Source: Segatella buccae ATCC 33574
GTDB lineage: Bacteria > Bacteroidota > Bacteroidia > Bacteroidales > Bacteroidaceae
Direction: 5' to 3'
DNA: 64,000 nt
Assembly: GCF_000184945.1 (NCBI RefSeq)
Contig: NZ_GL586311.1
Coordinates: 1,519,435-1,583,434 of the forward strand
Positions 27,720-36,354 of this stretch are shown here, one piece after another. A program made the translations under genes and the position numbers. Within the stretch, counting starts at the first letter, position 1. The number at the start of each line of letters is the position of its first letter. A model generated the notes under the pieces. It did no database searches, was not told where the DNA came from, and saw nothing but the letters and a program-made list of their open reading frames with translations.

Positions 27720-27941
27720 ATGAACTTGGAGATGGAAAAGACAAAGTCTTGGTACATGCGCTTGCGCATGAGCGATCGTTTTGCAAACGAAATGAATTGT
27801 TTTACATTGGGAGGTAGCCTAATACCCCCCAAATCAAAATTTGGGGGTATTGCCACCCCGGCGAGGGGGGACTTCGTGCGGCAAGCCGTGTCAATATTAG
27901 GCTCTCCGAGGGGTAAAGCGGAAATGGCATTTCGAATATAG
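27720..27941 (+). CDS. possible ribbon-helix-helix relaxosome accessory protein overlapping palindromes
   Basis: 73 residues. The N-terminal strand SWYMRLRMSDRFANEM and C-terminal TPARGDFVRQAVSIL look like the two halves of a ribbon-helix-helix protein of the MobA/MobC accessory type. The 20 residues between them are encoded by the inverted repeats at 27816-27903. Either a small real gene carries the structure, or the frame is a by-product of a non-coding origin. No strong ribosome-binding site is evident. Confidence 0.35.
   Translation: MNLEMEKTKSWYMRLRMSDRFANEMNCFTLGGSLIPPKSKFGGIATPARGDFVRQAVSILGSPRGKAEMAFRI
27816..27903. other. nested inverted repeats, candidate oriT
   Basis: An inner hairpin (27821-27851, AATACCCCCC against GGGGGTATT with one bulge) sits inside an outer pair AGCCTAATA (27816-27824) / TATTAGGCT (27895-27903). 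The GGGGGGACTTCGTGCGGCAA segment lies between the arms. It is 400 bp upstream of the MobV relaxase gene, where such relaxases usually have their origin of transfer. No nic site can be assigned by reading. Confidence 0.45.
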
Positions 27942-27993
27942 AGATGAAGCTTTCAGTCTTATACTTTGGAGGGGGTGACCCCCTATAAAAGTT

Positions 27994-28236
27994 ACATTGA
28001 CCCCACCATTGACCCCTCTAATGGTAACAAATCGCAATCATTGACCCCTCTAAAAGTGTAAAAATGATAGTTCGTGAATTTGCAGTGTTTTTGAGGGGAG
28101 TAAAAACTCCTTTACAAAAAGGGTTGACCCCTCTAAAAATTACAATTCGTCACATTGACCCCACCATTGACCCCTCTAATGGTAACAAATCGTAATCATT
28201 GACCCCTCTAAAAGATTAAAAATGATAGTTCGTGAA
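27994..28236 (+). repeat. iteron region: two 85-bp direct repeats with seven TTGACCCC boxes
   Basis: Direct repeats at 27994-28078 and 28152-28236 differ at only a few bases. TTGACCCC occurs at 27997, 28009, 28041, 28124, 28155, 28167 and 28199, usually followed by TCTAAAAG or TCTAATGG. A complementary TTGAGGGGAG lies at 28091. Spaced repeats just before a relaxase gene fit protein-binding iterons of an oriT or an autorepressed mob promoter. The whole non-coding stretch is 27942-28310. Confidence 0.85.
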
Positions 28237-28310
28237 ATATTGAATTCCACCGTTCTGAAATGTTTATATTCAGGAACCACCCCACGATGAAGTAAAAGAA
28301 ATAACGATAA

Positions 28311-29834
28311 ATGGCAAAACAAGTAATGGATCTTATGCCTACGAAAGGCATTACTGTTGCTCAAAGCAATGAGCATCTACGAAACTTCTCGGCGGAAGCA
28401 TACCGGAGAAAACTATCGTATGCTTTTGACCCGACACGTGAGCATCTTAACTTTGAAGTTCGCAAAGGAGATGTGATAGCTCCAGTCGACAAGCAGCTCT
28501 CAATCCCCAAACGAATCAAAGACAATTTGAAGGCAAGGAATATAATAGACCCTAACCTCGGACTTCCGGAACCGAAGTACCGGACTGTTGCAAATTTCAT
28601 CTTGGGTGGTTCGAGGGATCAGATGCACCGTTTGGCGTTCGGTGAACAACAGGTGAACTTGGACAAGGGAGCTGACAATTCGGAAATTACCCGCAGCCCT
28701 GAAATAGAAAAATGGGCTGTTGACATGTACAAGTTTATGAGTAAAAAATATGGTGAAAAGAATATCGCAGCTTTTATAGTACATCTTGATGAAACAAACC
28801 CTCATATTCATTGCACAATTTTACCAATAACGGAGAGGAATAAATTCTCTTGGAAAATGGTTATGGCAGGGCAGAGTAAGTTTGAATATAGTCAGCGCCT
28901 GACTGCTCTTCACAATGAACTCTCGGAGGTCAACAAGAAGTATTCTCTTGACCGGGGAGACAGCATTGCAGAGACGGGGCACAAGCATAAAACGATGGGA
29001 GAATATTATGCACAAAAAAGAGAGGATTTAAAGAAAGAAGTTGATCATCTGAAAGGCGATGTCGCTGATCAAAAGCGACAGATTTCGAGAAACAAGGTTA
29101 CACTGTCAGAACAAGAAAAAGCAATTAAGCATGGTGAAGCAAGATTGAAGGGGCTGGGTACCATGATAGCCAATCTTGAAAAACATAAAAATGACTTGCT
29201 CCGTGAGATTGAGAAGTTAGAAAATGATGTCAAGGCAGGAAAGATAACCAAGGAGCAGGCAGATATTGAACGTGTGAGAATCCTCGCCGATATTGAAAAA
29301 ACAAAAGAGAAAATTATTGACAAAAAAGGAAAGCTCGCAGAGGCGGAGAGAAAGCTTGAATTAGTGAGGGGGCAGACCGAAGCCACCGAAGAGCGATATA
29401 AGGAAATCAAGGGTGACATACATTCAATTGTGCCGAACCTGAACACGCAAGCCCTACATGACATGCAAGCTGTTGGATGGAATATGGCCTCGATAGAAGC
29501 GCAAAAGTCTTATAGCAAATTTAATGCTTACCGTGAGTCTCTTCCGCCGGAGCAGAGAGTGGCTTTTGATGAAGCGACTAAAGGATTTTCTGAAGGTTCT
29601 GTGTTCGAACAGATGGCAGAAAATTCAAGTCAGGTTGCCTTGGTCGCCACGGCTCTTTTTCTTGGCTATCTTGATAAGGCAACAGAGATTTCGCAGAGTG
29701 CCGGCGGCGGTTCCGCGCCTAATGGAGGCTGGGGTAAGAAGCCTGACGAGGACGATATAGCGTTCCGACAACGCTGTTTCCTAATGGGTATGCACATGCT
29801 GAAATCAGGTAAGAAAAGGAATATCAAGCGATAA
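28311..29834 (+). CDS. MobV-family relaxase (Pre/Mob type)
   Basis: 507 residues. It nicks the transfer origin and pilots the single strand. The MobV metal-binding motif III is HLDETNPHIH (residues 158-167); a candidate motif I region is YAFDPTREHLN near residue 40. Residues about 240-370 form a long coiled coil (KEVDHLKGDVADQKR, LAEAERKLELVRG), common in MobV proteins. The C-terminal 130 residues are polar and end in a Lys/Arg cluster. It is preceded by iterons and the candidate oriT, and followed after 167 bp by leader repeat 3. The VirD4-type coupling protein is at 32646-34889. Confidence 0.9.
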   Translation: MAKQVMDLMPTKGITVAQSNEHLRNFSAEAYRRKLSYAFDPTREHLNFEVRKGDVIAPVDKQLSIPKRIKDNLKARNIIDPNLGLPEPKYRTVANFILGGSRDQMHRLAFGEQQVNLDKGADNSEITRSPEIEKWAVDMYKFMSKKYGEKNIAAFIVHLDETNPHIHCTILPITERNKFSWKMVMAGQSKFEYSQRLTALHNELSEVNKKYSLDRGDSIAETGHKHKTMGEYYAQKREDLKKEVDHLKGDVADQKRQISRNKVTLSEQEKAIKHGEARLKGLGTMIANLEKHKNDLLREIEKLENDVKAGKITKEQADIERVRILADIEKTKEKIIDKKGKLAEAERKLELVRGQTEATEERYKEIKGDIHSIVPNLNTQALHDMQAVGWNMASIEAQKSYSKFNAYRESLPPEQRVAFDEATKGFSEGSVFEQMAENSSQVALVATALFLGYLDKATEISQSAGGGSAPNGGWGKKPDEDDIAFRQRCFLMGMHMLKSGKKRNIKR

Positions 29835-29944
29835 TAATGTTGATGTTTTTTCATGGGGAATATTGTAGATGTTTGTGAATCCGAATAAGATGTGGATTGT
29901 ATATATGTCTATTTTCTTATACTTCAATACAAGTATAGCGCAAC

Positions 29945-29972
29945 ACGTATATACATCTATACGGATATACGT
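29945..29972. repeat. AT-rich palindrome upstream of leader copy 3
   Basis: ACGTATAT (29945-29952) and ATATACGT (29965-29972) within a longer stretch of TATA/CGTATA words (about 29925-30000). Same relative place as the palindromes before copies 2 and 4. Confidence 0.65.
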
Positions 29973-30001
29973 ATATATGGGCATACGGCTATACACGCTA
30001 T

Positions 30002-30390
30002 ACCTGCGGTGTTTTTTTACATTTACTTTTATCTATCCTTCCATTTCCGTTTCTGGTTTCGACCTCACTTTTCGTCCGCTTGTAGTCATCTTCGACTTTT
30101 ATTCTGCAAAGGTATCGCAGGCAGGGAACACGGCAAACACCGGAATGCTCCTTATTGGCGGAAAACTTTTCATGACCCTCCGAAATCATAGATTACGGTT
30201 TCCTGAAAACTTTTACCGGCCAATTGTTTGCCTTATGTCCCCTTAACGCCTGCGATGTTACCTTGCACATAAAAGGTTCGAGATGACGGTTACACCGGAA
30301 TGATAAAAAAAAGTTCGGGTCGAAGAAACGAAAAACCTATAAAAAGGTTGAGAATCGGGATGCCCAGAATAAAATTTTAACTTCATAAAA
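30002..30390 (+). repeat. long leader repeat, copy 3
   Basis: About 389 bp, ACCTGCGGTG to AACTTCATAAAA. The opposite-strand promoter is the complement of 30107-30137 (TTTG, 19 nt, TACCTTTG). It lies 12 nt upstream of the ATG at 30402. Confidence 0.92.
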
Positions 30391-30401
30391 CAACAAACAA
30401 A

Positions 30402-30815
30402 ATGATTAAGAACATCAAAATTCAGCAGCTGATTGAGAACTATGAAAGTGCAAACAATCCAGCAGACATTTCTTTCAAAAAATATGTTGAAAGAGAGAGT
30501 CAGAACGACCCTAACTTCTTTAGATTCTTGTTTGAAGAAGAGTTTGAAGACGATTTTGATTTCTCTTTGACGGACGAGCAGAGAGAAGAATTTGAGGAAT
30601 TTCTTGAAAAGGAAGTTCTTACCTATGATGTCGTATTTAACAACGATACATCTTCAAATGAAAAGGGCTTCAAGTCTTCATTCCAAGACTGTCTCAATTA
30701 TATCTACATGAACAACGGGACAGAAGAGAGCTATTTTGAAGACTACACAGGCGGTATCGTGTCAATCGTTTGCAACGAGACCGGAACAACCGTCTATGAA
30801 GAAAAAGTAATATAG
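30402..30815 (+). CDS. highly acidic hypothetical protein behind leader repeat 3
   Basis: 137 residues with a very strong Asp/Glu bias (EEEFEDDFDFSLTDEQREEF and neighbours), no cysteine-rich or membrane features. Such charge is seen in DNA-mimic antirestriction proteins, but also in many unrelated small proteins, so this is only a suggestion. ATG 30402 is 12 nt after the repeat. Three genes follow in the same direction, two of them preceded by an identical 34-nt leader. Confidence 0.7.
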   Translation: MIKNIKIQQLIENYESANNPADISFKKYVERESQNDPNFFRFLFEEEFEDDFDFSLTDEQREEFEEFLEKEVLTYDVVFNNDTSSNEKGFKSSFQDCLNYIYMNNGTEESYFEDYTGGIVSIVCNETGTTVYEEKVI

Positions 30816-30825
30816 GCATTTCAAT

Positions 30826-30859
30826 GCTGACCTATCGGCATGACGGGGAAACAAAATGA
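30826..30859 (+). promoter_or_regulatory. 34-nt translation leader, copy 1
   Basis: GCTGACCTATCGGCATGACG... running into the ATG at 30856. It is identical to 31216-31249 except one A/G change. It includes a GGGGAAAC stretch that may be the ribosome-binding site. Confidence 0.65.
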
Positions 30860-31182
30860 CAAACGAAAAAATGAAAGATTTGTTGGTTAACTTTGGCGAA
30901 AAGACCATTAGTGATGTTTCCATTATCCGGGAAGAAGAGTTGAGAGAACATGTCATGATGTATTTTTGTGATGTGATTTGCGAAAAGGAAAAAGATGGAT
31001 ATGTACCTTCTTTTCAAGCTCTTCCTATTCTTGTATATCCTGATGGAACTGTCTTTACGTTGTGGGATTGGCAGGGTGCTTATCCAAAGAATGGTTCCGA
31101 AGTGGCTGACTTCGATTGGCAGTTGGAAACAACCGGGACGAAAGCAATTATTTTAGATGGTCTCCCGCGCGTGTTAGGTTAG
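30856..31182 (+). CDS. hypothetical protein of the leader-3 cluster
   Basis: 108 residues, soluble. The N-terminal half is helical and acidic; the C-terminal half has aromatic strands (GTVFTLWDWQGAYPKNG). Not recognised. Its start codon is the end of the 34-nt leader shared with the next gene, so the two are probably controlled alike at the translational level. Confidence 0.65.
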   Translation: MTNEKMKDLLVNFGEKTISDVSIIREEELREHVMMYFCDVICEKEKDGYVPSFQALPILVYPDGTVFTLWDWQGAYPKNGSEVADFDWQLETTGTKAIILDGLPRVLG

Positions 31183-31215
31183 TATTGAGTTGTACAAATT
31201 TCATAAACCATTAAA

Positions 31216-31249
31216 GCTGACCTATCGGCGTGACGGGGAAACAAAATGA
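31216..31249 (+). promoter_or_regulatory. 34-nt translation leader, copy 2
   Basis: Same sequence as 30826-30859 with one substitution (G instead of A at position 15), again ending in the start codon (31246) and the next base. Confidence 0.65.
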
Positions 31250-31647
31250 AAAGGTACAAGTTTATTATTAAATTGTCTGATGGTAATGAAATTCAGGCTG
31301 CCTCTGTCGGCAATAGCCGTGATGAAGCCGTAGAGCGTCTGTTAGCTTTGCCACAGACAACGGAGTTTATCGGTTCAGCGCAAGTCATTGATGCCGTTCT
31401 TGTTGGCGAGGAAGCAGTACGACCTGTTCCGGCTGACCGTTTCGTATTACAGAGAGCAACTAATCCCGGTTGGTGGGTAGTCGGAGATCCGGAGGGTATG
31501 CTTGTCATAAAGTTTAAAGAACATGACTTCAATGGTACACGGAAAATCACCTATCTCAAAGATACGTCTTCCGCCGCGTCGGCTGAAGCCCGTGTCCTTC
31601 GGGAGATACCAGAGTGGTTGCAACTATATCATTCCGAAGTGCTTTAA
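31246..31647 (+). CDS. hypothetical protein of the leader-3 cluster
   Basis: 133 residues, soluble alpha/beta. Notable segments are FIIKLSDGNEIQAASVGNS near the start and RATNPGWWVVGDPEGMLVIK in the middle. No family recognised. It shares the 34-nt leader with the preceding gene. fic, 83 nt downstream, has its own promoter. Confidence 0.65.
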   Translation: MKRYKFIIKLSDGNEIQAASVGNSRDEAVERLLALPQTTEFIGSAQVIDAVLVGEEAVRPVPADRFVLQRATNPGWWVVGDPEGMLVIKFKEHDFNGTRKITYLKDTSSAASAEARVLREIPEWLQLYHSEVL

Positions 31648-31677
31648 ATGGGTGTACAGGCTTTTTCTCCTTAAAAA

Positions 31678-31709
31678 ATTGTTTAATCAACCGTAAATTA
31701 GTATATTTG
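31678..31709 (+). promoter_or_regulatory. promoter of the fic gene
   Basis: ATTG (31678-31681, one mismatch to TTTG), 20 nt, TATATTTG (31702-31709), 22 nt before the start codon. Confidence 0.65.
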
Positions 31710-31730
31710 CTGTCTAAAGATAAGGCAATT

Positions 31731-32570
31731 ATGAACAAACAAGAATTTTTAGATATATTGGAAGAGCACAAGGAATTGGGCTTCCAAAAACAGATAGACT
31801 ATGAAAAGTTCTATCTCTACTCAATCGTGACCCATTCAACTGCTATCGAAGGCTCGACGATGACCGAGGTGGAGAACCAGCTGCTCTTTGACGAGGGGCT
31901 TTCTGCCAAGGGTAAAAGCATCATTGAGCAGAATATGAACCTCGACCTGAAAGCTGCCTACGAAAGAAGCATGGAAATGGCAAGGGAACACACACCTTTC
32001 TCCATCGATATGCTGAAGGAACTGTCTTCAATCGTAATGAGAAGAACCGGGGGGATATTCAATGCACCTGGCGGTGTATTTGACTCGTCAAAGGGAGATT
32101 TACGTCGGGTAAACGTTACGGCAGGAACTATGGGAAAGTCTTATATGAGTTACCTGAAAGTCCCACAGAAGTTAGAAGATTTCTGCAAGGAAATGAACGA
32201 AAGACGGGAACAGCTGTTAAAGAACCCCGATGTATATGAGCAATACCGTTTGAGCTTTGACGCACATCTGAAACTCGTCACGATCCATCCATGGGTAGAC
32301 GGCAACGGCAGGATGTCAAGGTTGATCATGAATCATCTTCAGAATGAGTTTGACCTGGTACCCAATAAGGTATTGAAGGAGGACAAGGCCGAATATATCA
32401 ACGCCTTGGTGAAGTCAAGAGAGGAAGAATCAAATACCCCGTTCCAAAACTTCATGTTCCGGGAACACGCCAACAACCTCCAACAGGAAATCGAGAACTA
32501 TAAGTTATCCATGGAAGATGAAGAAGAGGAGGAAGAAGAACAGAAACCTCGCCGACATTTCCGGAGATAA
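31731..32570 (+). CDS. Fic-domain protein (class II, probable AMPylase)
   Basis: 279 residues from ATG 31731. The Fic motif HPWVDGNGRMSR carries the catalytic His186; these enzymes usually transfer AMP from ATP to a protein hydroxyl group. An N-terminal helix has the self-inhibitory pattern TAIEGSTMT with Glu40, which defines the regulated class II. The C terminus ends in a run of Glu then basic residues (EEEEEEQKPRRHFRR). Targets are unknown. It is the last gene of the leader-3 cluster but has its own promoter, and it converges on the coupling-protein operon with a shared terminator between. Confidence 0.9.
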   Translation: MNKQEFLDILEEHKELGFQKQIDYEKFYLYSIVTHSTAIEGSTMTEVENQLLFDEGLSAKGKSIIEQNMNLDLKAAYERSMEMAREHTPFSIDMLKELSSIVMRRTGGIFNAPGGVFDSSKGDLRRVNVTAGTMGKSYMSYLKVPQKLEDFCKEMNERREQLLKNPDVYEQYRLSFDAHLKLVTIHPWVDGNGRMSRLIMNHLQNEFDLVPNKVLKEDKAEYINALVKSREEESNTPFQNFMFREHANNLQQEIENYKLSMEDEEEEEEEQKPRRHFRR

Positions 32571-32581
32571 GAAATTAAATG

Positions 32582-32618
32582 AAGGGTCATCTGAACTTTA
32601 CAGTTCAAGTGACCCTTT
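32582..32618. terminator. bidirectional terminator between fic and the coupling-protein operon
   Basis: AAGGGTCA...GAACT, small loop, AGTTC...TGACCCTT with T residues on one side and A residues on the other. It can serve both converging units. Confidence 0.8.
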
Positions 32619-32645
32619 CTCATGTAATAAAAACAAAGGAAGAAT

Positions 32646-34889
32646 TTATTTGGAAGACTTCCTGTTGCTCTTCCTATGGGCTGTTTGAGTGCCTTCTTCC
32701 TTTTTGAACTCTGTCTGGACAATCTTTATCATATTCTTTACCTCTTGGTCTATCCGCTCAAAGTTGGCATATAGAATACGCTCCTTGGAGTCTTCAGAAT
32801 CGAAGTGGTAGAATTTCGGGATAGGATAATTGCTGTAGTCTGTTTCCTCTGCCTTAATCTGTTCCATGTCAAAAGAGGTTTTGCAAAAGAACTTGGTGGT
32901 TCTGAACTCTTCAGCAGTCTGAATATCCATCGAGTCCCGTCTGCCAGTCTTCGTTACGACGAAATCCCGGGCAGTCTGGCCACACAGCCATCCGGAAGCC
33001 ATATCACTGATTTTGGAGGCAGGAACAAGGCTGTCCATATTCTCATTGAGGTTGATGGATGTTCTGTCCCTGTCAATGGTAATGCCTTTTTTGAGTTGTA
33101 CGACCTTTCCGAAGATGTCGCCCGACAGCCAATCAAGCGTTTCTTTTGAGCGTGCAGAGCCGGAAACGACATTACCTACGGTGGTAATAATCTTATCCTT
33201 GCCCACCTTTCCATAATCTGCTTCCAACTGCGGCAGTTCCTGAAAACCTAATGTCACAGCAACCTTATTACTTCGGGCGGTTCCTATCAAGCGGTCGATC
33301 TTGTGGAAGTAGAGTGTCGGCAGCTCATCGACAATGATGCTTACCGGGACATTCTTTCCCATGCCGCTGTTGACACGGGTGACAAGGCGGTTCAGAATCA
33401 GGGCATTGAGTGCTCCAATAATGCTTTCCATTTCCGGATCATTGGCAATAAGAAGATAACTTGGATGTCGGGGATCCGACACCTTCAAGTCAAAATCGTC
33501 CCCGCTAAAAACCCAATAGGATTCCTTGGTGGCCAAGCGTGAAGTCTGCACACGCAACGTACCTATCATACCTTCCAACTGCTCCATGGCACCATTGTCA
33601 AAGGCAGTCATGAAAGGCCCCAAAAGCGGGTAGACCTCCGGATCGGTCTTCAAGACTTCAAAGATCTCATCATAGGAGTGGTTCAGGAACGAGAGCACGT
33701 GAGGCATGTCAGAATACTGACCTTTCCAATAGGCCGGTTGCACCTGGTATTCCTTGTTGCCAATCTGTTTCGCATCATTGAAGACCCTTCCTGTCAACCG
33801 CTTATGGTGGGTTTCCTTATCCTCGCCGTATTCGGGGAAGAGTTCATTGCCGTTCTCATCAAAAGGCTTCTTGTTGTAGTTGACGAAAAAGAAAATACAG
33901 GCTGCAAGGAAGTTGGTGGCAGATGTCTGGAAGAACTGGTCGGAACCGCCACCGGAAGTCTTCTGTCCCTTTTGAAGGGACTCAATAAGTGTCTCCGCTG
34001 TTTCCTGTGCTGCAGCCAAATTTGCAATGTACTTCTGCTGGATAGGATTGACGCGTGCGCTGTACTCAATATTGACAAAGTTAATGATATTGAAGTTACA
34101 GCCTTTTGGCAGGTTACCTTGCACCTGATTTTTCCTATAATGATAATAGAGCTTGGTTGCAAGCGTCGGGAACTTGTAGTCATAGACAACCATTGCAAAA
34201 CCCTTGGCCGAATGCTGACGGATATAAGGCTCTATGACAGAGAATGTCTTTCCGGAACCGGGCGTGCCCACAACCCATGTGCCTCGGAAGGGATTGACAA
34301 TATTGATCCAACCCCTCCTGAACTTGCCCTTGTAGTAGTAGCGCATAGGGATATTGACGGAATACTTGTTCTCGACAAGCTCTGTTGTCTGCTCGAAACT
34401 TTCGTTTTCAAAGTTGAACCGGTCTTTGAGCATGCCATCCTTGAAATATTTCGATACATTGTCAAGAGCAGTATGGACAAGTATTGTCCCTATGACAGAC
34501 ACGGCCATATAAACCCACACATTGGCTTTCAGGATCCATAACCTGACATGCCAATCACTGTTATAGACAAGCACAGAAGCCACTACTAAGCCAAAGCCGA
34601 TGGCGAGTGGGTAGAATACCATCTTGCGCGCATCGAACTCTATCTGTTTCTTGTTCTTTGTGCCTATACAGGTGATGATTACCAGCATGAGCGTAACCAT
34701 CTTCGAGTAGGGCAGGAACTGATACATGGACAGTACCCCGAGCCGGTGATGAAAGCTGTTTACAATGCCGCCTAATCCGCTCAATGCGGTCGGATCCAAG
34801 GCATACATGAAGAACTCCAAAAGGAGTGATACGTATATGGTCGTCCTGAAAATACTGTACGTTCCCTGTATTTCTTTACTTTCTTCCAT
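32646..34889 (-). CDS. type IV coupling protein, VirD4/TraG family (MobC of Bacteroides elements)
   Basis: 747 residues. This ATPase connects the relaxase-DNA complex to the mating channel. Three N-terminal membrane segments are followed by Walker A (GTPGSGKTFSV, about residue 210) and Walker B (VSIIVDELPTLYF). The TraG/TraD C-terminal signature is RLIGTARSNKVAVTLGFQELPQL. The C terminus is basic. It is the last gene of the 41680-32646 operon and starts 5 nt after the preceding stop. The N-terminal YWFCY-like region is typical of Bacteroidota versions. Confidence 0.92.
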   Translation of the reverse strand: MEESKEIQGTYSIFRTTIYVSLLLEFFMYALDPTALSGLGGIVNSFHHRLGVLSMYQFLPYSKMVTLMLVIITCIGTKNKKQIEFDARKMVFYPLAIGFGLVVASVLVYNSDWHVRLWILKANVWVYMAVSVIGTILVHTALDNVSKYFKDGMLKDRFNFENESFEQTTELVENKYSVNIPMRYYYKGKFRRGWINIVNPFRGTWVVGTPGSGKTFSVIEPYIRQHSAKGFAMVVYDYKFPTLATKLYYHYRKNQVQGNLPKGCNFNIINFVNIEYSARVNPIQQKYIANLAAAQETAETLIESLQKGQKTSGGGSDQFFQTSATNFLAACIFFFVNYNKKPFDENGNELFPEYGEDKETHHKRLTGRVFNDAKQIGNKEYQVQPAYWKGQYSDMPHVLSFLNHSYDEIFEVLKTDPEVYPLLGPFMTAFDNGAMEQLEGMIGTLRVQTSRLATKESYWVFSGDDFDLKVSDPRHPSYLLIANDPEMESIIGALNALILNRLVTRVNSGMGKNVPVSIIVDELPTLYFHKIDRLIGTARSNKVAVTLGFQELPQLEADYGKVGKDKIITTVGNVVSGSARSKETLDWLSGDIFGKVVQLKKGITIDRDRTSINLNENMDSLVPASKISDMASGWLCGQTARDFVVTKTGRRDSMDIQTAEEFRTTKFFCKTSFDMEQIKAEETDYSNYPIPKFYHFDSEDSKERILYANFERIDQEVKNMIKIVQTEFKKEEGTQTAHRKSNRKSSK

Positions 34890-34894
34890 TGCTT

Positions 34895-35623
34895 TTAGTA
34901 TTTAACGCCTTTGGCATGTTTCATCCAAGTCTTCAGGCAATCTTTTGTTATAGATCCCATCTTGCGAGGTTGGTATTCCTTTCCGGTTCCTTTCAGGTCA
35001 TACCATGAATCCATGATTGTTGTGTAATGTATCAAACGGCTTAGATTACGGAGCTTCCTGTTGAGCGTACGCAAGTTCAGGCGGATGTTGTCCATAACTT
35101 TGAGCCGTTCATATTGGGTCATCTTGGCATTCTTGTCCTGGTCTTTCTTCAGCGGCAGAATCTGCTCGATGTCTGCTGCGAGTTTCAGACCGTTCTCGAT
35201 AATGTCAGTATAGATGTTGTTCTTTGACTGTGAGAGAGCAACCGCCAGGACATTAGCCGGTTGCCGAACGACAATACCTTTGACAACTTTCACGTTTTTC
35301 ATCGCTTCATCCACTTCCATGTAAATGCCGTATATGTCGGCTGCCACGGTCAGTATGTCATCAAAGCTGTTAAGGTAATCGTTGAACTGACGTTGGAAGT
35401 TCGTTGTCGCTGCCACTTCCTCTTTCAAATATTTGTGTCCTGTAAGGTTTCCAGCCAACAAAACATCTTGCGCCTTTAAGGCTTTCTTTGCCTGTTTGGC
35501 ATAAGTGGCAAACATCCCGGCCCTGACACCATCCGGCCCATTCTGTGCAAACAGGCTTATGGAAAGGGAAAATCCTAAAATGACGCTGATGGCTGCCCGC
35601 CTGATGCTGTTCATTGTCCCCAT
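34895..35623 (-). CDS. secreted helical protein of the transfer operon (paralogue of upstream gene)
   Basis: 242 residues, with a signal peptide ending near ISLFAQN. The mature part is almost entirely helical. The segment LRTLNRKLRNLSRLIHYTTI near residue 190 matches a similar segment in the gene immediately upstream, so the two are diverged duplicates. Small periplasmic helical proteins at this place are reminiscent of VirB5/TrbJ-like mating proteins, but I cannot assign the family with confidence. It overlaps the upstream gene by 13 nt. Confidence 0.7.
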   Translation of the reverse strand: MGTMNSIRRAAISVILGFSLSISLFAQNGPDGVRAGMFATYAKQAKKALKAQDVLLAGNLTGHKYLKEEVAATTNFQRQFNDYLNSFDDILTVAADIYGIYMEVDEAMKNVKVVKGIVVRQPANVLAVALSQSKNNIYTDIIENGLKLAADIEQILPLKKDQDKNAKMTQYERLKVMDNIRLNLRTLNRKLRNLSRLIHYTTIMDSWYDLKGTGKEYQPRKMGSITKDCLKTWMKHAKGVKY

Positions 35624-36354
35624 GGTTTATGTGTCTGTCTGTATTTATAAAACTTGGCAACATTGCTGATTGCCCTGCACATCCGCTTGGACGATTCCTT
35701 GGCCAGCACCTTGTTGCTCTTGTTAATCTTACCCGTGATGGCCCTGTTCCACACATCATCTAAGGAGTGCATTGTGACACTCACTGACAACAGCCGGAGT
35801 TTTCGGTTCAACCGTTCTAAATTGTTTGTCAGATTCCACAGCATCTGCGTCCTCTCCGCACCGTTGAGCATATTGCCTTCCCCTCCCTTGGCAATTACAT
35901 TCTTCAATGCCCTGTAAGTACGGATAAACTCTGTCACCGTCTCCAAATAGAGATTGTTCATCGACAGGGAAGCAGCAATTCCTTGGGGATTGATTCTACA
36001 TGCCGTATGGACTTCCCATAGTGCCGTGAGCGTCTGCATCCCGTCGGCATAAAGGGAGGTGGCAGCTTTTATGGCGGAAGCATATCCGGAAGCTGTCTTC
36101 AAATAGGAATTGTATTTTTGTTCCCACTGTTTCATCTTGGTATTGGCCACCGTCATAGCTCCCTGCTCCACAGCAAGGGCCGTCATGGCTTTTGACTGCT
36201 TCTTTATCTGATTGTCAATAAGTGTTTCTCCAGAAGCAATAGCCGCATATTCAAGCGGGTTGGATTGAGATGCACCTTGTGCTGACACAGTCATGACTCC
36301 AGTAACGAGAACAGTCAATAAGAAAATGCACCTAAGGCCTGTTTGTAATCTCAT
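35611..36354 (-). CDS. secreted helical protein of the transfer operon
   Basis: 247 residues from ATG 36354 (MRLQTGLRCIFLLTVLV...VSAQ, a signal peptide). An upstream frame extension would run deep into the PH-domain gene and is rejected. The mature part is helical, with LERLNRKLRLLSVSVTMHSL mirroring the downstream paralogue. The start overlaps the PH-domain gene by 23 nt. A VirB5-like role is possible by analogy only. Confidence 0.7.
   Translation of the reverse strand: MRLQTGLRCIFLLTVLVTGVMTVSAQGASQSNPLEYAAIASGETLIDNQIKKQSKAMTALAVEQGAMTVANTKMKQWEQKYNSYLKTASGYASAIKAATSLYADGMQTLTALWEVHTACRINPQGIAASLSMNNLYLETVTEFIRTYRALKNVIAKGGEGNMLNGAERTQMLWNLTNNLERLNRKLRLLSVSVTMHSLDDVWNRAITGKINKSNKVLAKESSKRMCRAISNVAKFYKYRQTHKPWGQ

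Noticed and set aside
27994..28236. CRISPR-like interpretation of the direct repeats before the relaxase
   Set aside because: Only two long copies with a repeated, not unique, interior; better explained as iterons.
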